Shown here: piece after piece, positions 24,103 through 35,295 of the stretch
Layout of the letters: the number at the start of each line of letters is the position of its first letter
Numbering within the stretch: position 1 is the stretch's first letter
Assembly: GCA_018287875.1 (NCBI GenBank)
Contig: JAGVVL010000025.1
Location: 1,798,001 to 1,862,000 of the forward strand
Direction of reading: 5' to 3'
From: Nigrospora sphaerica
Taxonomy: Eukaryota > Ascomycota > Sordariomycetes > Amphisphaeriales > Apiosporaceae
DNA: 64,000 nt
The notes under the pieces: generated by a model
Told to the model about the DNA's origin: nothing
What the model saw: only the letters and a program-made list of their open reading frames with translations
The model's database searches: none
Made by a program: the position numbers and the translations under genes

Positions 24103-27100
24103 AAGGGCGACGTACGAAGGGCGGGCCTCGGCACGACTTCGGATATACGATTGCAGTTCTAGCGGAAAGCGCCGAATTGTTTTGTTTTGCTTCTTGCTAC
24201 TAGCACATACTCGCATGGCTCACGGCGTTCAGGAGGGCCACTAGGCGACTACCCCATGGAATTTGATTTTTGCTTGATTTGCGCGCAGGGCAGCATCGTT
24301 TGGCATGGTACAGGCGTTCAGAGTTGATGCGATGCATGGATGCGATGCAAATGGCTGCATGGTGTTACGCCAAGCCGGACTTTGACGTCTTGCACTAGAG
24401 ACAGGCTTCGGCCCCAATGAACAACGCGGAGGAAAAGTGTACGATGAGGAAGAAGCATACGACCTGTTTGGTCCAGCAAAAGACCACGCGCAGCATTTCC
24501 CAAAATAGGCCATAGATGGGGACTAGCCTGCGACGACAGGCGGTATACCCCCCAAAACCCCAAATGACTCAATTGATCAAATACTCCAGCACGTGTTTGT
24601 CTGTCCACGTTGGCCACTTACTGAAGGGGTGATGATGGTGCCACAGAGCGACGGCCCTTCTTCCGGTCATGACGGCTCTTGCGAGGGCCTTCGCCCGTTG
24701 ACCTATGATGTAAGCGTCCAGTTCCTTGGGACCCCGAGGCTTGGCATCTGACCTATGGTCAGATTCGATCCAATTACGACACGGCCCGGAACGAATTAGG
24801 CATGTCCAAAGTCTTGGCACAATCTTGGCCGACGGTGCCTCGCGCTTTTTGCTTTTCCGTTTCCGTTACCCAGCCAAGGGTGCCTCAGGCACGGCCCAAC
24901 AGGTCCCACTCAAATGGGTGCAGGCGAAAGTCCACCCATTGAAGAAAACGGCACGTCGACGGCCGACGTGGCCTCGTGCAGTTTCCGGCCTCTCCGTTCT
25001 TATGGTACGAAGAATCAGATTGGGTCATGGGATATGCCCTCCCTCTTTCGCACTGGCGCTTGGCAGCCTTTTGCCACTTCCATGGTTGGCGACGATGTTT
25101 TCCGGGTCCTGCAGCTTGACTATTTTTTTCTCCCCCCCCGTGCGCCCTGCGGGTTTGGTCCCTTTGCGGCCGGTTCGGAGAAGGAAAAGCGAAGCGAGCG
25201 GGGAAAGAATAACAAGGGGAAAGGCCCTAGATGGAAAGACTTGCCATGCCGGCCCCATCCGGCTATCCCTTCCCCCCTTTGGACTCCATAGGAAACATCG
25301 TTTCTCAGTGTGGGGACCGGTCGTGTGAGGTAGGCCAGTGAAGTTGGAGCCACGGCGGGTTCAAGGAGACGAGCTTTAGCGGTGCGCTAGCAACAGTGTC
25401 GTCGGCCGGGCCAGAGACCCCCGGTGGGCTTGAGAACTTGCGTGGTTGTTTCTCAAGGCAGGCATGCATGTTACTTTGGGGCCGGGAGCGTTGGTGATGT
25501 TGCGCTCGAGGGACCTTGAGGGCCTGCATGTAGATCGTGGGGCGGGGGCGCTTTCAACGCCTTACGTTCCCGAATAGGTGAATAGGAGCTTTAAATAATC
25601 GTCCCTCTTGCGCACTCGGGCGGGGGGGACACGGTCGAGCGCTCTTTGAACGGGGTCGTGTAAGCCATCGGTAATGGGCGCCATTGTTTCGAGGCCTTTT
25701 CCCCTCGACTGGACGGCAAGCGAACCGTAGCGAAACCGAAAGGATGAATCGATCCGTCCCCCCTTCTCCCGCTTCAGACCGATTTCGCTTCTCTCGCCCC
25801 CTCACATCATCACCGGAGACCAAAAAAATCCTAGTGCCCTTTTTCCGTATTCATCGCACACGGGCTTTTGCGCTTCTCTACAGAGGTGTTGATTTGCATC
25901 CAGGACCTGAAGAGCCCGTCCGATACCCGATACCCTCCCCCAAAATGAAAACCTCTCCGGTCTCCCTCCTCCTCCTCCTGGCAGCCGCCGCCGCCTCCCC
26001 CAGGCCCTGCGCCCACGAGGTCAAGGAGCGGATAGGTTTGATTCTAGGGTAAAACGGGGGCGTTCGGGCCGCTACGCGGGTGCTTTTTACGTATGGTCTG
26101 CAGTCATGGGTTTTCGTTCCCCCCTTTTCCCGCTGACTTCGTGCCGCTGCTTGTCTGCCGGTATGACATATCCTTTTGTTGCGTGTCTGTTCACGTTTAC
26201 GCTCGTGCGCGCCCCGGCCCAAGTCCTTCCTCCTGCCCCACGCCCCTCGTCGTGGCCTGCTAAGAACACTTGCCAAAAGAGAGGTGTTTCCAGCAACTGA
26301 TTTCGGTAGTAGACACATACGAGAGGTGGGGAAGTAGGCAGGCAGACGCTCGGGTAGGGACACAGACGGCTCATACCCAAAGGGATGTTTTGCTCGGTTC
26401 ACCCCCGTATCTATTCCTTCCGCCGCAACCAGCGCTGCGTCGTCATCCCCCCACTGATTACCTCCCTCCTGCCGAGAGGGGTGAATCCGGTTGCCCCTCG
26501 CGCCCCGTCCGGCAGGAACATCGAGCCTCATCTTCGGGCCCTTCCCTTACCACTTCTTCACCACCTCTCGGCCTGGGTGTCCGTTCGTCCTTTGGTGCCC
26601 TCGCCGCCCGGCGCTAGAGGTGGTACGCGCTCAGGACCTGAGACGCGCCGGGCTCGGCCATTGAGTGATCCGATATTCGCCATGAAGCTTGTCAGCCTTG
26701 CCGAGGCGGCGTAGGTGCTTTGTGTCGTTCGGAGATGGCACAACCCGAGTATTGCGGCTGTTGCAGTGTACCGACCGAGGATCAAACCAGAGGACCAACA
26801 CGGATAGGCGAACCCGGATGCTCCGAGCGGACCATGTCGATGGGTGACAACGATGCCCAGCGCGCCCGTTGCCCTAATTTATCTACCTACCCTAGTCACC
26901 CCCTTACCTCGGGTACCAACTTGTTGATACCTTCTCCACCCAGATCCCCCGTTCCCACCGTAGCGTGCGAAGGGGGTCTGCTGGCTTGGTGTCGGCATAG
27001 CTCTCTAAAGGGCGACGTCGTTATGGTTATGTGTCCATGTCCGAAACGCCCATAAGATGGCTATGGAGCGACGACAGGAAAAGCATGTCGCACTTTAGCC

Positions 27101-29401
27101 CCCCCCTTCATTGTCTAGAGACCTTCTCGGAGCTGGCATGGCATCCTCTAGCTGGGGACTTCTTGGACTGCGAGTGGCTCCCTGACCCTTGCCAGTGTCT
27201 CCTTCCCTTTCTGGCACGTCAGACCTGCCAGCGCTCCAAGTCTGCCAGAGTATCCCTGGTCTGTCCGAGTCTCCGTGTCCGTTAGCGCCAGGCTCTCTAC
27301 ACAGGACATAAGAGGAGGAAGACCCTCGTCATGATTCCAGTAACCCCTAGATCTCTTAGTGTAACTGGTTTCGTGCTATCTCTAATATAAATCACGAATC
27401 CGGTTTCTTCCCGTGACTTTGTGAAGAGAGAAACCGAGTATGCGAGGAAAAAGAAGCCAAGAGTTCCATCCTTTGCCGCCGTCATCCACCAACGAACATG
27501 GGATATAGCAATCGTCGAATTGCCCAGTCTGGCCTGCACTTACAAGAATGCAAGCATCTTGAATCGACAGGGTCCAGTGTCGCGGTGGCATTGACCGCCC
27601 CGATAACGTCTCCCTCCGGATCCAATTGCCACATGTTTACAGCGCCGACATCGGGTCGTTTCCGGGTGGCCCCTACTGGACTACCCTGCCGGCAAGACCC
27701 CCTCGGCGTGTCACGGAACACATTCAACACGGCCCGCATGCCGTCCTCGACCGTTCCGACTCTCCCATAGGAACCCCGGGTAGGAGACACGTTGCCCGTA
27801 CTTACGACCGCCCCAAGGACCGCCCGCGGAACAAACGGCGTCCGCCCCCCCCCCCTGTTTCCCCGGGTGAGTGGTAGCGCGGGGCCGACCCAACATGGTG
27901 ACGCAGGCGCACGCGCGTGCACCCCTTCCCCCTTTTCCCGCCGCTCGATTTTTTCTCTTCTCTCTCCCTCCCCTCTCCCGCCCGTCTTCTTCCCCCGGCT
28001 GCTGCTCCGTGCCTGGCGTCCGGGGTGGCCGAAGAGTCTCCCCGCCTTCCTTGTTCCTTGGGGCACATCCCTCCCTCCGCCTTTCCACGAGGAATGCCGA
28101 CAGGCGATGGCCTATGGCGGCCGCGCGGGGAGACGGGCCGCCTCGGGACGGCGCCGCCCTTTATCTCGATGCTCCGTGAGTAGTTGGGAGTTGGCGCTAT
28201 CACCACCCACCCGCACGCCTGCGTACCTCCGTCGTCGGGTCGCTCTCTCCTCCCCGGCGTGCCCCTCACCCCCACGAAGACGGGAAGCAACAACCCACGC
28301 TCCGGGGATGATGGATGGAACACCGCACGATACCTGTACACCTGGCTTCCTTCGGGCCTTAACAAGCCTCCCGAGCCCGCAGCCCCCTGCGCGTAGTCTC
28401 CACGTCTCCGCCCAATGCGCGCCAGGTAGGAGCGCGCGCCCGAGTACCAGAAAATAACAACAAGCACCGACTTGGCGGATAGGGATGTTGCTTTGGTCCG
28501 GGGCAGCACGGGGAGAGCCACGTCTCTTTGGTCCCTGCGCATAGAGTCGGTTCTTCCGATGCTGCTCCTCCCTTGCGTCCTCCTCGCCCTATCTGACCGG
28601 GCCCTCCCTGAGGCCGCTCATGCAGTTAAACGTTTTTGGGGGGGCCTGGTTTCCGAGGTAGAGGCCCTTGTTGCCAGCAAGAGTGCGACTGGGCCGCCGC
28701 GTACGGGTCCTGCTCCTACAGCCAACAAAGCACCGAGCGTAGTGAGAGTTCGCACGTGGTAGGTATCATGCATTTGTTTGTATGATCCACTGGATACGCG
28801 GGAACATTCCCTAACCCCCAAACGCCCATCAAAGTTCTACAACGCTACTTATTTGGGTTTGTGTTTGTTCCCCATGTCAGGCCCTCTCAAGCTCTTCCGT
28901 ACTACCCATCCCACCCAATATGCAAGCCGTCCTAACCCTTGGACCCTCGCCCGTGGTATGATCCGAGACGCTGTATCGTTATTCCCGGCCTCAAGGGCAT
29001 CATGTCGCTACCCTCCTGCTCCAGGAACCCCATCTGTGCACGTGGCCTTCCGCAGGGCCGAGGCATGTCGAGAGCGCCTGAAGCAGAGGCAGGTTTGCTG
29101 CCATGTGCATGAAAACGATGACTCTAGACCCCCACGTGGCTTGCTCCTATTTGTGATTGAGCCATGTGCTCATCTTGGATGGTTTCGGTGCCGATCGCAA
29201 CCGGCCTGTCCGCCACTAGTCAAAGCAACGCTGTTTTGTCTCTCCCGAGCCCACCAGGCGGGCGAGATACCGGGGCTGTGCCGAGCCGACGGCATACACA
29301 CAAATCGCCAACTAGTCCAAGGTGCATCTTTGTTCGTGTCGCGTCTCCTTCACACCAATCTGGCAAGCAGGAGAATGCACGAGACGGCAACGGCCGCTCG
29401 C
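24103..29401. other. Intergenic DNA between the cyclin and MKK1
   Basis: About 5.3 kb. The first few hundred bases are AT-richer and probably include the cyclin 3' UTR; a GATGCGATGCATGG cluster lies near 24,328. No ORF shows a known domain. The only item of note is a short ORF with a signal-peptide-like start at 25,945 (separate entry). AT-richer sequence recurs at 27,300-27,480. Confidence 0.5.
25945..26052 (+). CDS. Candidate signal-peptide ORF (very tentative)
   Basis: ATG in a good context (CAAAATGAAA) opens a 35-codon frame beginning MKTSPVSLLLLLAAAAASPR, which has the basic n-region, hydrophobic core and small-residue end of a secretion signal, followed by PCAHEVKERI and an early stop. 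A GT donor just after the codons for KERI could extend it by splicing to the ORF that follows the CTGCAG near 26,102, but no strong branch site is visible. It may be a chance ORF. If real, it would be the start of a small secreted protein. Confidence 0.18.
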   Translation: MKTSPVSLLLLLAAAAASPRPCAHEVKERIGLILG

Positions 29402-31245
29402 TCAGGCCTCGGCGTCGGTCCACCCCCAGACTTGGGCCAGGTACTTTTGCATGTTGACGCGCTTCGTCTTCATTTCCACCATCCAGGGGTGTTCCATCAT
29501 TCTCCATGGCGTCGCCCGACGTGTCGGTTCCTTCTCCAAGCTGGCCGGGGGTTAGCTAACGAGTACGCACACGCGCACGCACGCGCACATAGCCGTACGC
29601 GCAGCTGGAATAATGACAACTTACCAGCACTCGATGAAGTACTTGAAACTCTCGCTCCAAATAATGTTGGCATCTGGTTCGTCCTTCAGCTTGGGAATCG
29701 GCTGCCGCACAATGTACGTGAGCAAGTCAATGAGACCAGCCTTCGGCTGCATTTCGGTCCCATCAGCCGGGAACGGGAACCGGTGCTGGGCCACCTCGAG
29801 GAGTGTTACGCCAGTAGACCACACATCACTCGTGATGGTGTAACTCTGGCCGGTGATGCGCTCGGGCGCCATGTAGTAGCTGGTGCCGATAAAAGTGTTG
29901 GCCTCGCCCTTGGTTCCAAAGTCGCCAGAGACGCCAAAATCACAGAGCTTGACGTCGCCGTTGCGGCAGATGAGAATGTTGGACGGCTTAATGTCGCGGT
30001 GGATGATTTTCTTCGAGTGTAGGTAGGTCAAGCCGCGGAGCACACCCTCGGCGATTTTGCCGAGCACCTTCTCGCCCGTCCGACCGCCCAGGCGCTTCAC
30101 CTCCTTGTAGATGCTGTCCAAGGAGCCGCCCTCGCAGAATTCCATGGCGATGGAAATCGTGGCGGTAGAAGGGTCGACAAAGGCTCCGTAGTAGCAGCAG
30201 ATGTGCTCCGAGGCGCACTCCTTGTTGAAGTTGATCTCCCGGACGATCTGCTTCTTAACATCGGGGTCTGGGTTAGTCGTAATGACCTTCAGGGCGAAGA
30301 TCGTCTTTCCACCGTTCAGCTTGCAGCGGGTAACGGCACCACCGGCACCCTCGCCCAAACTGCCGAGCTCGACGATCCTCTTTTCCATGCTGGCGATGCG
30401 CCACCCCTCGTCGTCCAGGTCTTCGACGTCACCAGTGCGCGCCTTCTCCAGTTTGAGCTTGTCAAAGCCGGCTTCCAGGCCTTGCATGCTGCCGTCGCGC
30501 TCCATTCCGACGCCACCCTCGCTCCGCTCCGAGTAAATGGAGCCCACGGCGGATATGGGGTCGGGGGTTCCCTGTGGTTTGGCGCCAATGCCGTACTGGG
30601 ATGCGAAGGACAGGGCCGAGAACTGGGAGCCTGCCGATGTGGGGTTGCTGGCGCGACCATCCATGGGCCCAAAGCTACCGGACCTGGAGTGGGCTGCGCT
30701 GCTCTCGCTCCCGCCGCTAGCCGACTGGCCTTGCTGTATGCCGACGAGCCTCGGTGGCTGTTCATAAGGGGTGGTGGTGCTACCCATCGGGGTGGCGAGG
30801 TGCAGAGTCGGCAGTTGCGGGCGCGGCGGGCCGGGTTGTGGCGCACCCACGGGCTTCACGTTTGGTGAAGGAGGAATGGCGAGACCGAGCCTGGGTGTAC
30901 GGCCGCCGCTGGGCCGGGTACCGGCCAGAGCAGGGCGAAGCAGAGGCGCCGGTGCCGACATCATGGGAACGTGGCTGCTCATGTTGGAAGGAGGTGGTGG
31001 GACGGGAGCTTCGAGCGTCGGGATGGAGGGCTGCATGACAAGAAGCAGGTGGTTAGCACACTGTCGCCCGAGAATGCGCTGTGCAGCTTTGTTCTAACCC
31101 ACGTCACCCGAGCCCCCGGGCCTTGACGACGCAAGGCAGGTCAGGACAAAGGCGAAGGGGAGGAAGAGGCGGGCTTATCAGCAGACGAGAGAAAGGGCGG
31201 AAATACATGTTGAGCTCCGTAGCCAGATTTTTCTTGTTCAGACAT
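29402..31245 (-). CDS. MKK1: Cell-wall-integrity MAP kinase kinase (Mkk1/Mkk2 type)
   Basis: Dual-specificity MAPKK that in fungi is activated by Bck1-type kinases and phosphorylates the Slt2/Mpk1 MAPK. Inferred exons: 31,207-31,245, 29,625-31,030 and 29,402-29,540; introns of 176 and 84 nt both carry a GCTAAC branch and AG acceptor. The lengths sum to 1,584 nt, or 527 aa, close to fungal Mkk1 length. After a Pro/Ser-rich N-terminus ([14 protein letters not shown] at 60-73), the kinase domain shows the glycine loop GEGAGGAV (239-246), FALK lysine 261, HRDIKPSN (357-364), DFGVSG (377-382), activation-loop Thr386 and Thr392 in [12 protein letters not shown], and MAPERI (400-405). The last exon completes [13 protein letters not shown] and ends WGWTDAEA. 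The tiny first exon ([13 protein letters not shown]) is the least certain part; Met29 of the next exon is an alternative start. The gene stands alone, with over 5 kb of empty DNA downstream. Confidence 0.93.
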
Positions 31246-31913
31246 TGTGTGGCGCCACGGCACCGTCGGATCGAACTCTGCAGGGCAAACAAGGTTCAGA
31301 CGCAGTGGTGCTCTTTTCGGTCCGGATAGGCAGGCCGCCAGATGCGTTCGTTGTAGGAGGGCAAGAGAACGGGCGCTGGTGGCTGTTGTGCTTGTACGGA
31401 CGGGTGGCAGCTCGACGCTGAGTGCAGTGAGATCGACGCCAGCACAAGCACAGCACGGATGATGCAGAAAGAAATGCCGCGTGGCAGGGCGACCGGTCTG
31501 GTCCAAGGTGACGTATAAGCTGAGTTCGGTGGTCGGCCGCTTGTGAGGCCTCGGCGAGACGGGGGGCCAAGGCTAGGACGGATTGAAAACCGGTGGGCGG
31601 GCAGAGATGTCAATAAGACGACCGAAGGCGGGCAGTATGACGATTGCGGAGAGCGGGGCCACGTAGTCGACGTTTGGCCGAGTTAGAGAGAGAGGGAGAG
31701 AGAAAGAGAGAAAGAAAGAGCCATGCAAGAGGGTATGTATGTCGGGCGGAGAGACGAGAGAGTGGTTGCGTGAGGTGTGTGAGGTGTGCGTGTGTGGTCC
31801 GGGACTCGGTCGGTGGGATCGTCTAGGACTTTGTCCCCGTGCGTCGCGCCTCTCAGTGGGAGCGGAGAAGGTGGGAGGCGCGGGAGAGGTGGGAGGGACA
31901 CAACCCCTGGAAG

Positions 31914-31924
31914 GTACGGAGTAC
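31914..31924. repeat. Dispersed word GTACGGAGTAC, copy 3
   Basis: Exact copy of the 11-bp word, 0.7 kb upstream of the MKK1 start. Confidence 0.85.
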
Positions 31925-32148
31925 AAGTGCAGCAGAGTAAGGCAGCCCGTTAGTTACCGCATACAGTCCCATCTCGCTCATACGTCTGCCAGACCAGACC
32001 CGACAGGGGTTTGGGGCGGAAGGTGGGAGGGTCCCCAAGCGACGAGCAGACCAGACGACCAGACGCCTCGCTCAAGCGCCCAACTCGCAGAATGTGTGCG
32101 TATGCGTATGCGTGCGACAACCATCCATTCATGGATCCGTCCATTAAT

Positions 32149-32163
32149 CCCCCCCCCCCCCCC
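32149..32163. repeat. C15 homopolymer
   Basis: Fifteen consecutive C residues. Confidence 0.9.
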
Positions 32164-35100
32164 AAAGGTGTCTGCCCGGGTGGCCATTTTGCGTGTGGGG
32201 TGGTGGTCCACAGGATGATCAACCACGAACGGGCCTTGGCGGCTGTCTACTACTTGATCTGCTGCTGCTGCTGCTCCGGATGCTTATGACCTTAGGGAAA
32301 GATAGATCAGTACTTAAGGTATGGGTTGTACGACGTTTCCCCAATTCACCACCCAACCTCGAAGCTGCTGGCGTCCCGTGACATCCCGGCAAAAGACCTC
32401 GAATCCATACCTGGTCCAGGATGCCACGGGGATCATGGACGTGCGAGCGGGCAGGTGCTGCGCCTTTTTGCTATGACTGCGGTCCGTTCGGCAAGGATAC
32501 AAAAGAGTCGGAACGAAACAATCGAAAACAAATAGCGTACCTAACGTATGTGCCAGAGTGCCGTGTCGGTGTTGTCTTCTTTATCTTCCCATTCAAACTA
32601 TTTTGCCTGCGATTCGCATGGAGCTTGGCCGCCGGACCGAAGGGCGACGGGTGGGCATTGGCGGGGGCGACGGTACAGGAAGTGAAGCCACCAACCGGCT
32701 ACTGGCCAGACCCCTCCTGCACTCAACCATCGGTTTGCACTAGTTCGGACCCATTCCGAGCTTTTGAGACGAGACAACGGACGACAGCCTGGATGAATGT
32801 GCTGGCGGTTAACGATGCCTAGGCATTTATTGTACCTGCTTACATGAGAAGTAGGCAAGTAGTTGTACCTACCCTACCTGCTTCCCGAACGGATCACTGG
32901 CTATGAATGTTTGCAACACGGGCGCCGCGTATAGGATGAGTTTGACCCGAGCTGGACGAAAAATATGCCGCCGTCACGTCGCCCATTCGTGTGTATGTGT
33001 GTGCGCGCGTGCATTGTGGACGCTCGTCAACCTCGAACCAGGACGCAGGGAGAGCCTGTGCCGGCGGCGTGAAAGAGACGAGGGTGGGTGAGAGGGGACG
33101 GCGGCCAGCCGCGGGCCCGCTGGAGCCGCCCATACCCTCCATGATCCTCGTCGGGGCGATGTGACGAGACGACGACTCGGAGAGGTGCCATTACACAAAT
33201 CGGGGACCCTCGTAACATTGCAATGCGCAAGGGGGTGCGCCTTCAGGCATCGTCTGACAGCCACTGGGCCCGCCAGGCCTAGCATCACCCTCTTGCCCAA
33301 ACCGGCAAAAGTCCAAGGCGTCGCCCGCTCCGGGGGAGGGCGGCGCACCGCTGACGAGCGGCATCCCTGGGATCCGCCAGGGCTCCCCCTCCCCTTCCCC
33401 CAATACTCGATCCTTCCCGTCGGCCCTCACACTCTTCAACTACATCCATACCTTATGTACCTACCTCCTAATAACAAAGGTCCACCACCGGCCAGCCAGT
33501 CACAACTCGGCGTCGCATACACCTACTTCCAATCGTGCAAGCATATCGACGGTATTGGATCGCACCCACGTAGGCTCGTGTTAAGGGAGGGCCTTCCTCG
33601 CCCCTGCTTTGGGTCCAGGTGCCCCAGTAGGTAAGTGCATCACGCGGGCCCGAGGATCAAACGTAACGAATAGCAGGCCCAATGCGGCGGCAAAGTTGCA
33701 CTGCAATCTACCCGGGGCGCTGCTGCCGGGGCCTGTGGTAGGTAGGTACCAACCTACTTAGACGCTATGCCCCGGTATGTTTGCCGTCCCCGTTCGTGGG
33801 TGCCGTGTTGTGCGGTACTTTCCGACGGAGGCCGGAAAGGGTTTGCGATGTCATCATGTGTGTAGCCCGCGTAGACCACGGTGCAGCCGTCTGTGTAAGC
33901 TTGAGACTGTGTCTTCCCACACGTCAATTGTTAGGGCTCTTAGTGCTGACTGTGACAGAGGTGGGTATTTTGCTAAGGTTGCTTGGGTCGCACCCAGAGC
34001 GAAGTATCAACCGCAAGCCTCCCCCTTCTTGCGCCGAGAGGGGCGGGTGGGAGTGTGTCCTCGGTAGCGGCAGGGGGGGTCGTGCATACAACTACTACAC
34101 CACGGGCGGCCAGGGCTAGGTACGGAGTAGTTGGTTACGATGTCATCCGCGTTGGGGGCCGTTTTTGAACAGCCCTGATTGCCTTGATCTCGACGCCCAT
34201 CAGCCGGCGCCCCCAACGGCCTAGCGAGGATGTCGACGCCTCCAGCGTCATCTCACAGCTGCCGGCCGAAAAGTTCGTGAGCGCTGTTCGAACGAAGTAA
34301 GTGCCCTCCACGTTTGTCGTAATCAGGGCCGACTTTCTTGGGAGGTTTGCTGTTGTTCCGTGCCGTCAGTGCCGGCCGAGACGTATTTTCCCTCAACTCC
34401 ACCACCGTCGCGCCTGTCCTAAGGGGGGAAAAAAGGCACCTACCTACCTAAAGCCCCAACTTGCGAAACTCTCCCTGGGCAAAGACCGGACCGAAATGCT
34501 AGAGTTGCAGACCAGACCCATTCTGGATGCCATCCCACATGGCGGGGCCCACTGGCAATGTCGAGAAGTCGGCTCATGTCAGCCGAACATTGGATGGGTG
34601 GCGGACTGGCAGCCGGCAGGCAAGTAGCAAAGACTATGGCTGGCTAGCTGTCCGGGGGTTGCATCGCATCGATTACGGTACTTCGGTGCTTCGCATCGCA
34701 GTCGGCATTCGCTATCCACACCGTACAACAGCAACCGAGATAACCTGATGGAGCATGACAGAAACAGCTCCAAGAGGCGGCGTTCCGCAGATGCCCCAAT
34801 CTGGCGCGGCGACAACAGGGCTCAAACGGCCGACCGGGGGCGAGACTGCCAGACCCGGCACCAGGTACGGAATAGGCTACCTACCTATCGCGGGAGCCTA
34901 TAAACTACAGCAGGTACTCGAGCAGCCCACCAATTAAAAGTTCGGCGCTTGGAAGCGCCTCGAGGCGTCTATTTATACGCGATAGCTAGTGCTGATTGGC
35001 CTACCACGGCCCCACTCCGCACCAGCGCCCCTCCAAAAATTTCCCCGTGTGCGAATCCCAGTACGACGCTGCGCCTACGAAACCCCCAAGATTTTCACAC

Positions 35101-35295
35101 CTAATGTGAGCAGAACGCCTGACGACGCCATCGCAGCATCAGTGTCGCAGACTCGGACATTTCTAGTGGTGACCAGAAAAGGCCACACGTGTCGGCCCCC
35201 CATTTGAAAGGCGCACCCGATCGGCCCCTGCGCCGCTCCGCACTGGTACACAAACACCCGGCCGAGGAAGTAACCACCTCTTCGCAGCCGCAGGG

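Larger units (their letters stand above)
31246..35295. other. Divergent intergenic region between MKK1 and DBP8
   Basis: About 4 kb between head-to-head genes, so it contains both promoters. It holds a GAGA-rich stretch (31,685-31,720), a GTACGGAGTAC copy (31,914), a C15 run, TGC repeats near 32,260, several TACCTACC words (32,868, 33,460, 33,735, 34,437, 34,880) and a near copy of the 11-bp word at 34,120. No additional gene is supported. Confidence 0.55.

Noticed and set aside
28778..30022. 414-codon plus-strand ORF overlapping MKK1
   Set aside because: Its C-terminal part is antisense to the kinase domain and the rest crosses intergenic DNA. No domain was seen.
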